From assembly GCA_937919825.1 (NCBI GenBank), contig CALFPA010000030.1:1-43407 (forward strand): DNA of 43,407 nt, in the 5' to 3' direction. Each line of letters opens with the position of its first letter. Position 1 is the first letter of the stretch. Of the stretch, positions 25,159-33,438 are shown piece after piece. The notes beneath the pieces are model-generated. The model had not been told where the DNA came from. It saw nothing but the letters and a program-made list of their open reading frames with translations, and ran no database searches. The position numbers and the translations under genes are program-made. This stretch comes from an uncultured Spartobacteria bacterium (GTDB lineage: Bacteria; Verrucomicrobiota; Verrucomicrobiia; Chthoniobacterales; Terrimicrobiaceae).

Positions 25159-25174
25159 TTGCTGGCCGCTCCTT

Positions 25175-25870
25175 GTGCTGAGCGTTGTTCCAACCCCCAT
25201 CGGCAACCGGCAGGACATCACTCTCCGCGCGGTGGAGACGCTCCAATCTGCTGACCTCGTGGCTGCCGAAGATACCCGCCACAGCGGACTGCTCCTCCAG
25301 CATCTCGGCATCAAAAAGCCATTCGTCAGCCTCCACGGGCACAACGAAGCGTCGCGTTGCAGCGAACTGGCGGACCGCATGGCGAATGGCACGCATGTGG
25401 CCTTGATCACCGATGCGGGCATGCCAGGAATTTCCGACCCCGGGCACCGCCTGATCAGGACTTGCATCGAGCGCGGATTGCCCGTCTCCGTTTTACCCGG
25501 TCCCTCTGCTGTTCTCACCGCGCTCGTTGGTTCGGGATTTCCCTGCGATCGGTTTTTCTTCGGCGGATTCCTGCCCGTCAAAAGTGGTCGCCGCGCTCGC
25601 GAACTCACCGAAGCCTCGGCGCGCGATGAAACCGCCATTTTTTTTGAGTCTCCCCACAGGTTGGAAAAAACTCTCGCGGCTCTTGCTGAAATCATCCCCG
25701 ACCGCTCCGTGTGTGTGGCTCGTGAGTTGACAAAAACCTTCGAAGAATTTCGTCGCGGAACTCCGGCCGAGCTTCTCGCCCATTTTCAAAAACACCCGCC
25801 CAAGGGCGAGATCACGATTCTGATTGCTCCGGAGCCAAAGAAGCGTCGCCCCGCTGCTGAGGAGGAATGA
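25175..25870 (+). CDS. rsmI: 16S rRNA (cytidine(1402)-2'-O)-methyltransferase RsmI
   Basis: RsmI methylates the ribose of C1402 of 16S rRNA. The 231-residue protein has the tetrapyrrole-methylase fold motifs: VVPTPIGNRQDITLRAVE, AEDTRHSGLLLQHLGI, TDAGMPGISDPGHRLI and FFESPHRLEKTLAAL. It lacks the C-terminal domain of the long E. coli form, which is common. The GTG at 25175 directly precedes the conserved core; no ATG fits. It overlaps the DUF2752 gene (ATGA) and lies 16 bases after lptE, in the same run. Confidence 0.93.
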   Translation: MLSVVPTPIGNRQDITLRAVETLQSADLVAAEDTRHSGLLLQHLGIKKPFVSLHGHNEASRCSELADRMANGTHVALITDAGMPGISDPGHRLIRTCIERGLPVSVLPGPSAVLTALVGSGFPCDRFFFGGFLPVKSGRRARELTEASARDETAIFFESPHRLEKTLAALAEIIPDRSVCVARELTKTFEEFRRGTPAELLAHFQKHPPKGEITILIAPEPKKRRPAAEEE

Positions 25871-26346
25871 AAAATTTTCTTCCGCCCCTGCTCCCTCACG
25901 AGCGATGGCTGCGAGTGGGATGTGCGGCTCTGGTGGGATTGGCTTTTGTTTTTTTAGCGGTCCACTCCGCGCTTCCGGCCTTGCCGTGCGGGTTTCGCAG
26001 TCTGACCGGCTTGCCATGTGCGATGTGTGGCGGCACGCGATCAGCCTCTGCTCTCCTCTCTGGCGATTGGCGACAGGCCATTTATCTCAATGCCCTCTCA
26101 ATCCCGGTTTTGAGCGGAGCGTTGTTGGTGGGCGGAGTTGCCCTATTAGAATCCCTGAAAGGTCGCGCGCTTGCCGATTGGAATCCATGGAAACGAGGGC
26201 TGGGAAAATTTATCCCCGTGACTCTTTTGGTCCTCGTCGGCTGGTGGATTCCCCATTTGATCGTCGCTCTGAAAACTCCGAAGCACGAATTAATCGACCT
26301 CCGAAACCCCATCGCAGCGAAGGCTGCGGCTTGGTTACGCCAATAG
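25867..26346 (+). CDS. DUF2752 membrane protein
   Basis: The 159-residue protein matches DUF2752 by the motif around Cys41, Cys51 and Cys54: GFRSLTGLPCAMCGGTRSAS. Two to three hydrophobic helices are seen (about 19-35, 78-95, 116-133). The family is widespread in Gram-negative bacteria, and its role is unknown; the cysteines might coordinate metal. The start overlaps the rsmI stop, and the end overlaps the convergent methyltransferase gene by about 12 bases. Confidence 0.8.
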   Translation: MKNFLPPLLPHERWLRVGCAALVGLAFVFLAVHSALPALPCGFRSLTGLPCAMCGGTRSASALLSGDWRQAIYLNALSIPVLSGALLVGGVALLESLKGRALADWNPWKRGLGKFIPVTLLVLVGWWIPHLIVALKTPKHELIDLRNPIAAKAAAWLRQ

Positions 26347-27408
26347 AAACAACGCCGCCAACTCGATCTCGGCGGTTTGTGGAAACATGTCGATCGGTTG
26401 AACGCGGGAGAGCGTGTAACGTTCGAGAAACTTGGCGGTGTCTCGTGAGAATGTCGCGGGATCGCAGGAGACATAGACGATTCTCGCCGGGGGATTTTCC
26501 AAAATAGTCCGCGCCACATCGGGCGAGAGCCCCTCGGCAGGCGGGTCGAGGAGGAGTGTGGTTTCGGCCAGGGGGGCCTCCGAAAGGACTCCTGCCAACG
26601 AGTTTTCCACCGCGCCAGGAAGGTAGGTTTCCTTATCGGTCGCCGTTCGCCGCGCTTCGGCCACAGCGCCTAGGCTCCATTCGAGTCCGGTGATTTTTTG
26701 AAAAGGGCCAAGCAATCGTTTCGCAAAAAAACCCGAGCCGCAGTAGGCGTCGATGAGGAGTTCCCCAGTGCCGGCCATTGCGACCACGGTCTCGGCGAGG
26801 AGCGCGGCCGCCGCCGTATTGACCTGTGAGAAGCCGCGCGGGGCGTTAGGTTCGCGGAGAGTAAGGCGATTCTCGCCTCGCGGGGGATTTTTGCGGAGAT
26901 CGGCGAGTTGGGCATTCACTGCATCCGTGGCAAGCGGGCATTCGGCGACATCGACGAGTTGGTGAGATTTGCGGTGGTAAAACCCGATCCGTTGTTGATC
27001 GAGGTGGATCGAGATGCGGTTTCGGTAGGCCCACTGGCTGGGCGAGGGGAGCATGGAATCCACGGGGGCATCGGGAATTTTTGCCATGCGGCGAAGGAGA
27101 TCGCGGACTTGGGAGGTTTTGACTTCGAGCTGGAGATCGTAAGTGGCGTGCTGGAGGGCGCAGCCGCCGCACTCGCCATAAACCGGGCACTTTGGTGTCA
27201 CCCGGCGGGGCGAGGCTTCGAGAATCCGGATGACCTCGGCCTCGGCGTGGTTTTTCTTTTCCTTTGTGATCCGCGTGAGAACGCGTTCGCCGGGGAGTGT
27301 TCCATGCACAAAACAAACCCGTCCGTCGGGAAGTCGGCCCACGCCAGCACCTCCGTAGCCGAGGCTTTCGATCGTGAGTGTGGCTTCGGATGGAGTTGAT
27401 GAATTCAT
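26335..27408 (-). CDS. TrmA/RlmD-family 23S rRNA (uracil-5-)-methyltransferase
   Basis: The 357-residue protein has an N-terminal TRAM-like domain (ESLGYGGAGVGRLPDG). The iron-sulfur cysteines are Cys74, Cys80 and Cys83 (CPVYGECGGCALQHATYD) plus a later Cys157. The SAM-dependent methyltransferase part has IDAYCGSGFFAKRL, LLLDPPAEGL, and the nucleophile region YVSCDPATFSRD, with C-terminal QTAEIELAALF (family 'QT.hiE'). It would make 5-methyluridine in rRNA or tRNA; which site cannot be told. The ATG at 27408 overlaps the GT4 stop by ATGA. Confidence 0.92.
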   Translation of the reverse strand: MNSSTPSEATLTIESLGYGGAGVGRLPDGRVCFVHGTLPGERVLTRITKEKKNHAEAEVIRILEASPRRVTPKCPVYGECGGCALQHATYDLQLEVKTSQVRDLLRRMAKIPDAPVDSMLPSPSQWAYRNRISIHLDQQRIGFYHRKSHQLVDVAECPLATDAVNAQLADLRKNPPRGENRLTLREPNAPRGFSQVNTAAAALLAETVVAMAGTGELLIDAYCGSGFFAKRLLGPFQKITGLEWSLGAVAEARRTATDKETYLPGAVENSLAGVLSEAPLAETTLLLDPPAEGLSPDVARTILENPPARIVYVSCDPATFSRDTAKFLERYTLSRVQPIDMFPQTAEIELAALFLLA

Positions 27409-28601
27409 GGCGAGTAGTGGTTCACGACCTCGGTGTAGATGTTGAATAGTCGACTGAAGGCGCTCTTCCAGGAATAGCGTTCGCGGGCCTCCATGCTGGC
27501 GGCGAGGCCCGCAGCGGGGAGGTTTTGGGTGAACTTCTGCTCGATCGCTCCAGCCAAGGCGGCGGGGGAGTTTTCCGTGGCCCAATGTTTTTGGTCGGTA
27601 AAAATAATGCGGTCCATGTAGCTGCCTTTGATTCCTACAACAGGAGTTCCACTGGCCTGACTTTCGAGAGCGACAAGACCGAATGTCTCTTGCACCCCGG
27701 GATGAACGAAAAGATCGGCCGCGCGATAGAGCGAAGCGAGTTCATGGGGGTCTGGGCAAAACGAGAGCCAATGAACGGCGTGGGTTTCCTCGCGGAGGCT
27801 TTGAACCAAGGCCCGCTGGGTTCCATCACCCACGCAGAGGAGAAAATATTTCCCGGGCTCGCGGGCATGAAGCCGCGAGAACGCCTCAAAAAGAGTCCGC
27901 ACATTTTTTTCCGAGGCGAGCCGGCCGACATAAAGCAGGAGCCGCGCTTCGGGGGGGATTTCCAGTTTCGCTCGGGTGGCGGCGCGATCAGGGATGTCCG
28001 GAACGAAAACCTCGGCGTCCACCCCGAGATCGACGGTGTGGATCCGCTCAACGCCCCAACCGGACAGCAACTTCGCCAGCACCGGGCTCGGAACGAAGGT
28101 GCATTCGAAGCGGTTGTAGAGGGTGGTGACATACTTTCGGCAAATCTCGTCGGTGATCGAAACGGCGAGCGGGCCGAAATATTTGGCGATGGTGCGAAAG
28201 TAGGCTTCTGGAAAGTGGGAGTGGTAAAAGCCGACCACGGGAATATCCAAACCGCGCCCCGAGGCGATGGCTTTCCACGCGACTTGGTAGGGGTCTCCGG
28301 ACTCGATGATGTCTGGGAGTTCCTTTTCCAAAACCTCCTCGATGAGGTGGAGCTTGGTGAGGGCGCGGTAGCGGGATGTGCGTGAGAGGAGAGGGGAGGC
28401 AATCGTGTAGGTGCGAATGAGGTCGTCGCCGAAGGATTCCGTTTTTTCTCCGGGAACGATGATGATGTGTCGGCAATCGGGGCGATGCTTTCGCAGATAC
28501 GCGCCCTTTTGCTCAATGTAGCGCCGCACCCCACCGCTCACGGGGGAGTAGAACTGCGTGAGATCGCAGATCTTGAGCGGTCGCTTTTGAGGTGAAATCA
28601 C
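27405..28601 (-). CDS. Family 4 glycosyltransferase
   Basis: The 398-residue enzyme has the GT-B N-terminal Gly-rich opening TQFYSPVSGGVRRYIEQKG, and the C-terminal donor site LLYVGRLASEKNVRTLFEAF and HPGVQETFGLVALESQASGT, the EX7E-type motif. HSHFPEAYFRTIAKYFG resembles the acceptor site of alpha-mannosyl/glucosyl transferases such as those acting on diacylglycerol. The start is GTG at 28601. It lies 9 bases after trxB and overlaps the methyltransferase gene. A mannosyltransferase is plausible; the sugar is not proven. Confidence 0.9.
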   Translation of the reverse strand: MISPQKRPLKICDLTQFYSPVSGGVRRYIEQKGAYLRKHRPDCRHIIIVPGEKTESFGDDLIRTYTIASPLLSRTSRYRALTKLHLIEEVLEKELPDIIESGDPYQVAWKAIASGRGLDIPVVGFYHSHFPEAYFRTIAKYFGPLAVSITDEICRKYVTTLYNRFECTFVPSPVLAKLLSGWGVERIHTVDLGVDAEVFVPDIPDRAATRAKLEIPPEARLLLYVGRLASEKNVRTLFEAFSRLHAREPGKYFLLCVGDGTQRALVQSLREETHAVHWLSFCPDPHELASLYRAADLFVHPGVQETFGLVALESQASGTPVVGIKGSYMDRIIFTDQKHWATENSPAALAGAIEQKFTQNLPAAGLAASMEARERYSWKSAFSRLFNIYTEVVNHYSP

Positions 28602-28610
28602 TCGTTGGGT

Positions 28611-29528
28611 TTACTCCGAGTCGGCCAACCAACGCTCGGCGTCGATAGCGGCAGCGCAGCCTTGGCCGGCCGCCGTGATCGCTTGGCGATAGACATGGTC
28701 GGCAACATCGCCCGCAGCAAAGACCCCCTGAACTCCGGTCTGGGTGCCTTGTTTTTGGATGAGGTAGCCGTTTTCATCCACTGGCAGGGCGTGGCGGAAC
28801 GGAGCGGTATTTGGCTCGTGGCCGATGGCGACAAAAACGCATTTCAAGGCCAACTCGGAGACCGAGCCGTCTTGGAGATTCTTGAGCGTGACCCCGCGCA
28901 CTTCGCCGGCTTCGTCCGTGAGATAGCCTGTGACGGTGCTGTTCCAGATCGGCTTGATTTTTGGATTCGCGAGGGCTCGGTCGGCCATGATTTTCGAGGC
29001 GCGGAGCGAGTCGCGGCGGTGGATCAGATAAACCTCCGAGGCGAAGCGTGTGAGGAAGGTGGCTTCCTCGCAGGCCGAGTCGCCGCCGCCGACCACGCAG
29101 ACCGGCACATTACGGTAAAATGCCCCGTCGCATGTCGCGCAGGAGGTGAGGCCGTGGCCGATGAGGGCCTTCTCGCCCTCGATGTCGAGATATCGGGGAG
29201 AGGCGCCGCTGGCGATGATGAGGGCCTTGGTTTCGATCCATTGCCCGTCAATTTTCAAACGGTGAGGCTTGCCTGGCTGGAATTCCTCGACCACGCCGTA
29301 TTGGAAGCGGGCGCCGAATTTTTCCGCCTGCTTCTTCATTCGCATGATGAGATCGGGGCCGTCCACGCCGTCGGGGAAGCCAGGAAAATTCTCTACAGCT
29401 GTCGTCGTGGTCAACTGCCCCCCGGGGAGGCGTCCCTCAAGAACAAGAGGGGTGAGGTTTGCACGGGCGGTGTAAATGGCGGCGGTAAGTCCGGCACAGC
29501 CGGTGCCGACGATGATGACATTCTCCAT
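28611..29528 (-). CDS. trxB: Thioredoxin reductase
   Basis: TrxB uses NADPH and FAD to reduce thioredoxin. The 305-residue protein has the FAD motif VGTGCAGLTAAIYTARA (7-23), the redox pair Cys130-Ala-Thr-Cys133 in GLTSCATCDGAFY, the NADPH motif VGGGDSACEEATFL (146-159), and a C-terminal FAGDVADHVYRQAITAAGQG site for FAD. Length and motifs are those of the low-molecular-weight bacterial form. It heads the trxB-GT4-methyltransferase run. Confidence 0.97.
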   Translation of the reverse strand: MENVIIVGTGCAGLTAAIYTARANLTPLVLEGRLPGGQLTTTTAVENFPGFPDGVDGPDLIMRMKKQAEKFGARFQYGVVEEFQPGKPHRLKIDGQWIETKALIIASGASPRYLDIEGEKALIGHGLTSCATCDGAFYRNVPVCVVGGGDSACEEATFLTRFASEVYLIHRRDSLRASKIMADRALANPKIKPIWNSTVTGYLTDEAGEVRGVTLKNLQDGSVSELALKCVFVAIGHEPNTAPFRHALPVDENGYLIQKQGTQTGVQGVFAAGDVADHVYRQAITAAGQGCAAAIDAERWLADSE

Positions 29529-29576
29529 AGGGCCGCGAAGTAAACACGATCCCTGCGGCTCTGCGAAACCAATAAT

Positions 29577-30005
29577 TCAGAGTCCGAGCGAGAGACTGGC
29601 GGGGAATCCGGCGGGGAGACGGACCGGTTTGCCTGTCGACACCTGAACGAGCGCCAGAGCCTGACGGGAGGAGGCGAGAACGGCATTGTCGGAGGCGCGG
29701 AGAACCTCGAATTCCACCCAAAACCGGATCCCACTCCACTCGGTCACCCGACCCTCGACTCGAAGGATTTCGCCGAGCTTGGCGGGGCGTTTGTAATCAA
29801 TCTCGGTGCGGGTAACGACCGCATGGATGCCAGTGCGCTGGATTTCCTCAAAGTTCATGCCCATCTGGATCGCGAGCATCGTGCGGGCCGTCTCGATGAA
29901 GCGCAGGTAAACAATGTTGTGCACCACGCCGCCGGCGTCGGTGTCGAAATACATCACACGAACCTCGGTGGAGATGCGGCAGTTTTCAGGAATCGTCTGG
30001 TTCAT
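29577..30005 (-). CDS. YbgC-type acyl-CoA thioesterase (hotdog fold)
   Basis: The 142-residue protein has the hotdog-fold signature YFDTDAGGVVHNIVYLRFIE (19-38), with the catalytic Asp of the 4-hydroxybenzoyl-CoA thioesterase type, and IDYKRPAKLGEILRVEGRV. These enzymes hydrolyse short-chain acyl-CoA or acyl-ACP; YbgC is linked to the Tol-Pal cell-division system. No tol gene is adjacent. The ATG at 30005 is used; the next gene (the channel) ends 46 bases upstream on the same strand. Confidence 0.88.
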   Translation of the reverse strand: MNQTIPENCRISTEVRVMYFDTDAGGVVHNIVYLRFIETARTMLAIQMGMNFEEIQRTGIHAVVTRTEIDYKRPAKLGEILRVEGRVTEWSGIRFWVEFEVLRASDNAVLASSRQALALVQVSTGKPVRLPAGFPASLSLGL

Positions 30006-30051
30006 GGCGCGAAGGCAATCACAAGCTTCGTTCGCCCGCGACGGATTTTTG

Positions 30052-31155
30052 TCACAGGTTCAAATAGCTGGTGCCGACCCACCGAGACACGAGGGCCTCC
30101 CATTCATTTGAGGAGGTGAGATCAAGCAGGCTCTGGTTGATTTTTTCAAAGTCCGGATGATTGCTTCTCACCGGAATCGCCATGAGCGAATTACGGATGG
30201 TAATTTCAGTGATCACGAATTTCTGTGCTGGGGAGGCCTTCGCAAATTGGCGTTGAAGATACTGTAGCGAAATTTTATCCGCCACGGTGGCATCTACTTC
30301 CTTTCGCATCATAGCTTGGAGTGCTTCTTCAATAGTTTCAAAGGGAACGACATTAACCCCGAAGCGGGCAGCCAGTTTTTCCAATTCGGAGCCCTTTAAA
30401 ACCCCGCAGGTCATATTATGAAAATCCGAAAGTCTGTTGAACGAGTTGTTCAGCCGCGAGGCGGCCATGCTGGAGGCGACGGTGGCGGTGAATGCAGAAA
30501 CGAGAAGCACGCCGACAAACATCCAGCAAATGGCGATGAATCGTCCCAATAAAGTCCTCGGGGTTTTATCACCGTAGCCGACCGTGGTCATCGTAACGGC
30601 GGAAAACCACAATGCGGCACCGATGCCATGGAGGCCGCCTTGGAAATGCCCCGCATGGTGGCGCCTTTCGACAAGCCACATCAGAAGGCTCACCACCAGC
30701 ATTAATACCAAAATGCCAATGACAAATTGCCCGACAGTCCAATTCAAAAAATCATCGATCGCCTCAATCCAAAGAAACTTCCAGGGACGCTCTCGCACGG
30801 CAATGCCGACAGGTGAAATCAAGAAAGGCTGCGTAAAATCCATGACCTTCTCGTCATCGGCTGTGACACTGATCTCGCCGATGGCTGCATCAAGCGATCC
30901 GTTGGCTACGCCTTTGCGGATCATCTCAAAAGGAACCTCGACCAATTCGTATTCCAGCCCAGCTCGTGCGGCGACACTCTTCCACACTTCCACCGACAGG
31001 CCGGTCCAAGAACCGTCGGGATTTTTAAAACAGAACGGAGGTTTATCGTGGGCTCCGACTTTCAGCGGGGCGCTGTGAAGAGTTGTGGTGATGAAGAATA
31101 AAAACCACGCGAAGCGCAGGAGTGATCGTGCTTTGGAAGGGAGTGTCGAGAACAT
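30052..31155 (-). CDS. GluR0-type ligand-gated potassium channel (periplasmic binding domain plus TVGYGD pore)
   Basis: The 367-residue protein starts with a signal peptide (FAWFLFFITTTLHSAP). Then comes the first lobe of an amino-acid-binding SBP3-like domain (PLKVGAHDKPPFCFKNPDG, WTGLSVEVWKSVAARAG; 30-120). A membrane segment (141-163), a pore helix and filter TVGYGD (191-196), and a second membrane helix (203-227) follow, then the second lobe of the binding domain (DFHNMTCGVLKGSE onward). This is the lobe-pore-lobe layout of ionotropic glutamate receptors with a potassium filter, as in cyanobacterial GluR0. The segment SAFTATVASS is reminiscent of the SYTANLAAF motif. I take ATG 31155; TTG 31182 would add nine residues. 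The ligand is probably an amino acid, unproven. Confidence 0.92.
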   Translation of the reverse strand: MFSTLPSKARSLLRFAWFLFFITTTLHSAPLKVGAHDKPPFCFKNPDGSWTGLSVEVWKSVAARAGLEYELVEVPFEMIRKGVANGSLDAAIGEISVTADDEKVMDFTQPFLISPVGIAVRERPWKFLWIEAIDDFLNWTVGQFVIGILVLMLVVSLLMWLVERRHHAGHFQGGLHGIGAALWFSAVTMTTVGYGDKTPRTLLGRFIAICWMFVGVLLVSAFTATVASSMAASRLNNSFNRLSDFHNMTCGVLKGSELEKLAARFGVNVVPFETIEEALQAMMRKEVDATVADKISLQYLQRQFAKASPAQKFVITEITIRNSLMAIPVRSNHPDFEKINQSLLDLTSSNEWEALVSRWVGTSYLNL

Positions 31156-31254
31156 GGATGTCTGGGAAATTACTCTTGCCAAAATCGCTTCGCCATCCTG
31201 ATTTCGATTTCGCTTCGGATCGGGGCGCGGTCTTGCCTAGGACATCGACGCGGG

Positions 31255-31286
31255 AAGCTCGAGATGGCATGTTTCGTCTCGAGCTT
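31255..31286 (+). promoter_or_regulatory. Strong 10-base-pair inverted repeat upstream of the CYTH-Nudix gene
   Basis: AAGCTCGAGA and TCTCGAGCTT are perfect complements with a 12-base loop, ending 14 bases before the GTG start at 31301. It lies in the 145-base gap between the divergent channel and Nudix genes. It could be an operator-like palindrome or an mRNA hairpin near the ribosome site. No T-tract follows, so a terminator is less likely. Confidence 0.45.
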
Positions 31287-31300
31287 TAGCGACCTTCCAA

Positions 31301-32167
31301 GTGAAAGAATCAACGGCCATCGAACGAAAATTCATCCTGAGCGAAACGGTCCCTGTGCTTGCGAAGCCCAAGTCCAAGCCGCTTCAGATGGGGTGTCTCA
31401 GCGCGCATGGGAACCGCGAGGTTTTCGTTTGTCGGGTGGGCTCCTCGTTTTTTCTTAGGACCCGCGAGGGCCGCCAACGCTTCCGGCGCGAAGTTGATAT
31501 TCCGCTTGGGAGGTCCCATTTTGAAGCTCTCTGGAAGCAAACCGAAGGCGCTCGGCTTGCGAAAACAACACGGCAATTTCACCAAGAGGGTTTGAGTTTT
31601 ACGGTCGAGACCGTGCACGGCGGAAAGTTCACGCTGATCATGGCAGTCGTCCAGTTCCCAAAACCTCAGCTCGCGAAGTCCTTCAAGCCTCCGGTTTTTT
31701 TTGGTCAGGAGATCACGAATCTTTCCGAATACTCGGATGCCCATCTCGCGCTGCACGGAATCCCTCCGCTCCATAACGGGAAATCTCAGGCCGGCGCGTT
31801 GCCGTTTCTTTTTAAAAATGGCGTCCTGCACATCGTTCTGGTCACGAGTTCCTCGGGCACGCGCTGGATTGTTCCGAAAGGGGGATTGGAAAAACACATG
31901 ACCCGCCAAGAAGTCGCTTTGATGGAGGCGGCGGAAGAGGCCGGAGCGATCGGAATCATCGAGCCGGGATTGAAAGCTGAATGCCGGATGGCGGATGGTC
32001 GAGCCTTGCACCTTTATCCCCTCCGGGTCTCCGCCCTTCTTCCCTTCTGGCCGGAGCGTTTGGCTCGCCGGAGAGTGGTTCTACCGATTTACAGGGCCAT
32101 TCTGCGGATTCGCGATGTCGGTCTGACGCAAGCCATCCAACGAATGGCGCGTGATCTTGAGCCATAG
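31301..32167 (+). CDS. CYTH-like/Nudix hydrolase fusion
   Basis: The 288-residue protein starts with a CYTH-like segment: STAIERKFILSETVPVL (4-20), then HGNREVFVCRVGSSFFLRTR, SFTVETVHGGKFTLIMAVVQ. The ExExK signature is weak (AxExK). From about 165 a Nudix domain follows: ALPFLFKNGVLHIVLVTSSS, WIVPKGGLEKHMTRQEVALM, and EAAEEAGAIG, which keeps the metal-binding glutamates although two conserved Nudix-box positions are Met. This resembles diphosphoinositol-polyphosphate phosphohydrolases. Both domains act on polyphosphate-like or nucleotide substrates, so the fusion may be a phosphate-ester hydrolase. The start is GTG. Family confidence is good for Nudix, moderate for CYTH. Confidence 0.72.
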   Translation: MKESTAIERKFILSETVPVLAKPKSKPLQMGCLSAHGNREVFVCRVGSSFFLRTREGRQRFRREVDIPLGRSHFEALWKQTEGARLAKTTRQFHQEGLSFTVETVHGGKFTLIMAVVQFPKPQLAKSFKPPVFFGQEITNLSEYSDAHLALHGIPPLHNGKSQAGALPFLFKNGVLHIVLVTSSSGTRWIVPKGGLEKHMTRQEVALMEAAEEAGAIGIIEPGLKAECRMADGRALHLYPLRVSALLPFWPERLARRRVVLPIYRAILRIRDVGLTQAIQRMARDLEP

Positions 32168-32370
32168 AGGAAGGCCGGAGACGAGCTGTTCCTGAGCAAA
32201 ACAGGCCTCGAAAAATACGGTCCAACTGGACGGAGCCCAAGTGGGTTTGGATAAAAAACTCGATCGAGAGATGTTTCGACCGAGCCAAGTTGGAAAAGAA
32301 GGGGCGGTGTGTTGACTTGGAAACCCAAGAAATCCACAACGCCCCATCCCGTGGCGCTTGAAGCGCCAGC
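32168..32370. other. 203-base intergenic stretch without a convincing gene
   Basis: Between the Nudix gene and the ribosomal protein gene I see no ORF with coding character. Short dyads occur, such as GTCCA-AC-TGGAC near the middle of the first half and a CTCGATCGAG self-complement, plus the hairpin at 32352-32368. I see no clear tRNA arms and no T-rich terminator. Confidence 0.5.
32352..32368 (-). terminator. Hairpin downstream of the bS22-like gene
   Basis: TGGCGC and GCGCCA pair around a five-base loop, two bases beyond the stop codon of the small ribosomal gene on the minus strand. No T-tract follows, so a role as terminator is uncertain. Confidence 0.3.
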
Positions 32371-32475
32371 TTACGACTTGTAGCGCAACCGCTTTTTGTG
32401 GCGGTTTTCTTTCATACGCTTGCGGCGTTTGTGTTTCGCGATTTTTGACTTTCTCTTCTTTTTAATGGAACCCAT
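32371..32475 (-). CDS. bS22/AURKAIP1-COX24-type small ribosomal protein
   Basis: A 34-codon gene lies on the minus strand, from ATG at 32475 to TAA at 32371. The product starts MGSIKKKRKSKIAKHKRRKR and goes on MKENRHKKRLRYKS, so almost half the residues are Lys or Arg. This matches the short AURKAIP1/COX24-domain proteins of bacteria (mycobacterial bS22, which opens MGSVIKKRRKRM, and relatives of mitochondrial mS38), which bind the small ribosomal subunit. It is 32 bases downstream of hisG on the same strand, followed by a hairpin. It is short enough to be missed by gene finders. The homology is from recognisable composition and start motif. Confidence 0.85.
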   Translation of the reverse strand: MGSIKKKRKSKIAKHKRRKRMKENRHKKRLRYKS

Positions 32476-32507
32476 GGGTTTTCGGAACTGCGGTGGAAAC
32501 TAGTAAA

Positions 32508-33386
32508 CTAGTAGACAACTTTGTTGAGTGGATACTCGATGATTCCTTCTGCACCGAGAATTTTCAGGCTCGGAATCATCTCGCGGACGACTTTCTCTTC
32601 GATCACCGTTTCGATGGCGACCCATCCGGGTTGGGCCAAAGGCGAAACGGTAGGATTTCGGAGAGCGGGCAGAGCCTCAAGCAATTTTTTCAAATTTGAC
32701 TCGGGCATGTTCATTTTGAGGCCGACGAGATCGCGGGCGGCGAGGGCTCCGCGGAGGAGCAGGGAGATGCGCTCGATCTTGCCGCGCTTCCATTCATCGC
32801 CCCAAGCAGAGTGGTTCGAATAGAGCGCCGGGTAGGACTCCATGAGCGTGTCCACGATGCGGAGCTTGTTGGCGCGGAGCGAGGATCCGGTCTCGGTGAT
32901 GTCCACAATGGCATCGACGAGATCAGGGACTTTCACCTCTGTGGCGCCCCAAGAAAATTCGACCTCGGCGTTGACTCCGGCCTTTTCAAAAAATCGTTTC
33001 GTGATGCCAACCGCCTCGGTGGCGACGCGTTTGCCTTCCAGGTCGCGGGTCGATTTGATCGGGGAATTCTCCGGAACCACGAGCACCCAGCGGGTGGGAT
33101 TCGAGGTCGCTTTGCTGTAGGGGAGCTTAACGATCTCGCGGATATCGGAGGCATTTTCCTGCACCCAGTCGTAACCTGTAATGCCGCAATCGAGGTAACC
33201 ATGTTCGATGTAGCGGCTGATCTCCTGGGCGCGAAGAAGGCGAATGCGGAGCTCGGGATCGTCCACGGAGGGACGGTAGGAGCGGCTTGAACCGGAAATG
33301 GAATAGCCCGCCTTCGCGAAGAGAGCGATGGTCGGCTCCATGAGGCTTCCGGAGGGAAGGCCGATGGTGAGAAAATTCGAATCCAT
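32508..33386 (-). CDS. hisG: ATP phosphoribosyltransferase, long form
   Basis: HisG makes phosphoribosyl-ATP, the first step of histidine synthesis. The 292-residue length includes the C-terminal regulatory ACT-like domain of the long form (ends [12 protein letters not shown]). Motifs: [19 protein letters not shown] at the start, [34 protein letters not shown] and [18 protein letters not shown], the PRPP-binding region. ATG 33386 is preferred to the GTG five codons upstream. The DEAD-box helicase precedes it on the same strand. The rest of the his pathway is not here. Confidence 0.95.
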   Translation of the reverse strand: MDSNFLTIGLPSGSLMEPTIALFAKAGYSISGSSRSYRPSVDDPELRIRLLRAQEISRYIEHGYLDCGITGYDWVQENASDIREIVKLPYSKATSNPTRWVLVVPENSPIKSTRDLEGKRVATEAVGITKRFFEKAGVNAEVEFSWGATEVKVPDLVDAIVDITETGSSLRANKLRIVDTLMESYPALYSNHSAWGDEWKRGKIERISLLLRGALAARDLVGLKMNMPESNLKKLLEALPALRNPTVSPLAQPGWVAIETVIEEKVVREMIPSLKILGAEGIIEYPLNKVVY

Positions 33387-33438
33387 ATTATCAGTGGACA
33401 CTAATCAAAAGCGCGCGGGCGCCGGCATAAAAAAATTC

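Noticed and set aside
32230-32290. tRNA-like pairing in the 203-base intergenic stretch
   Set aside because: A self-complementary CTCGATCGAG and a TTCGAC are present, but the acceptor stem, T-arm and anticodon arm cannot be drawn.
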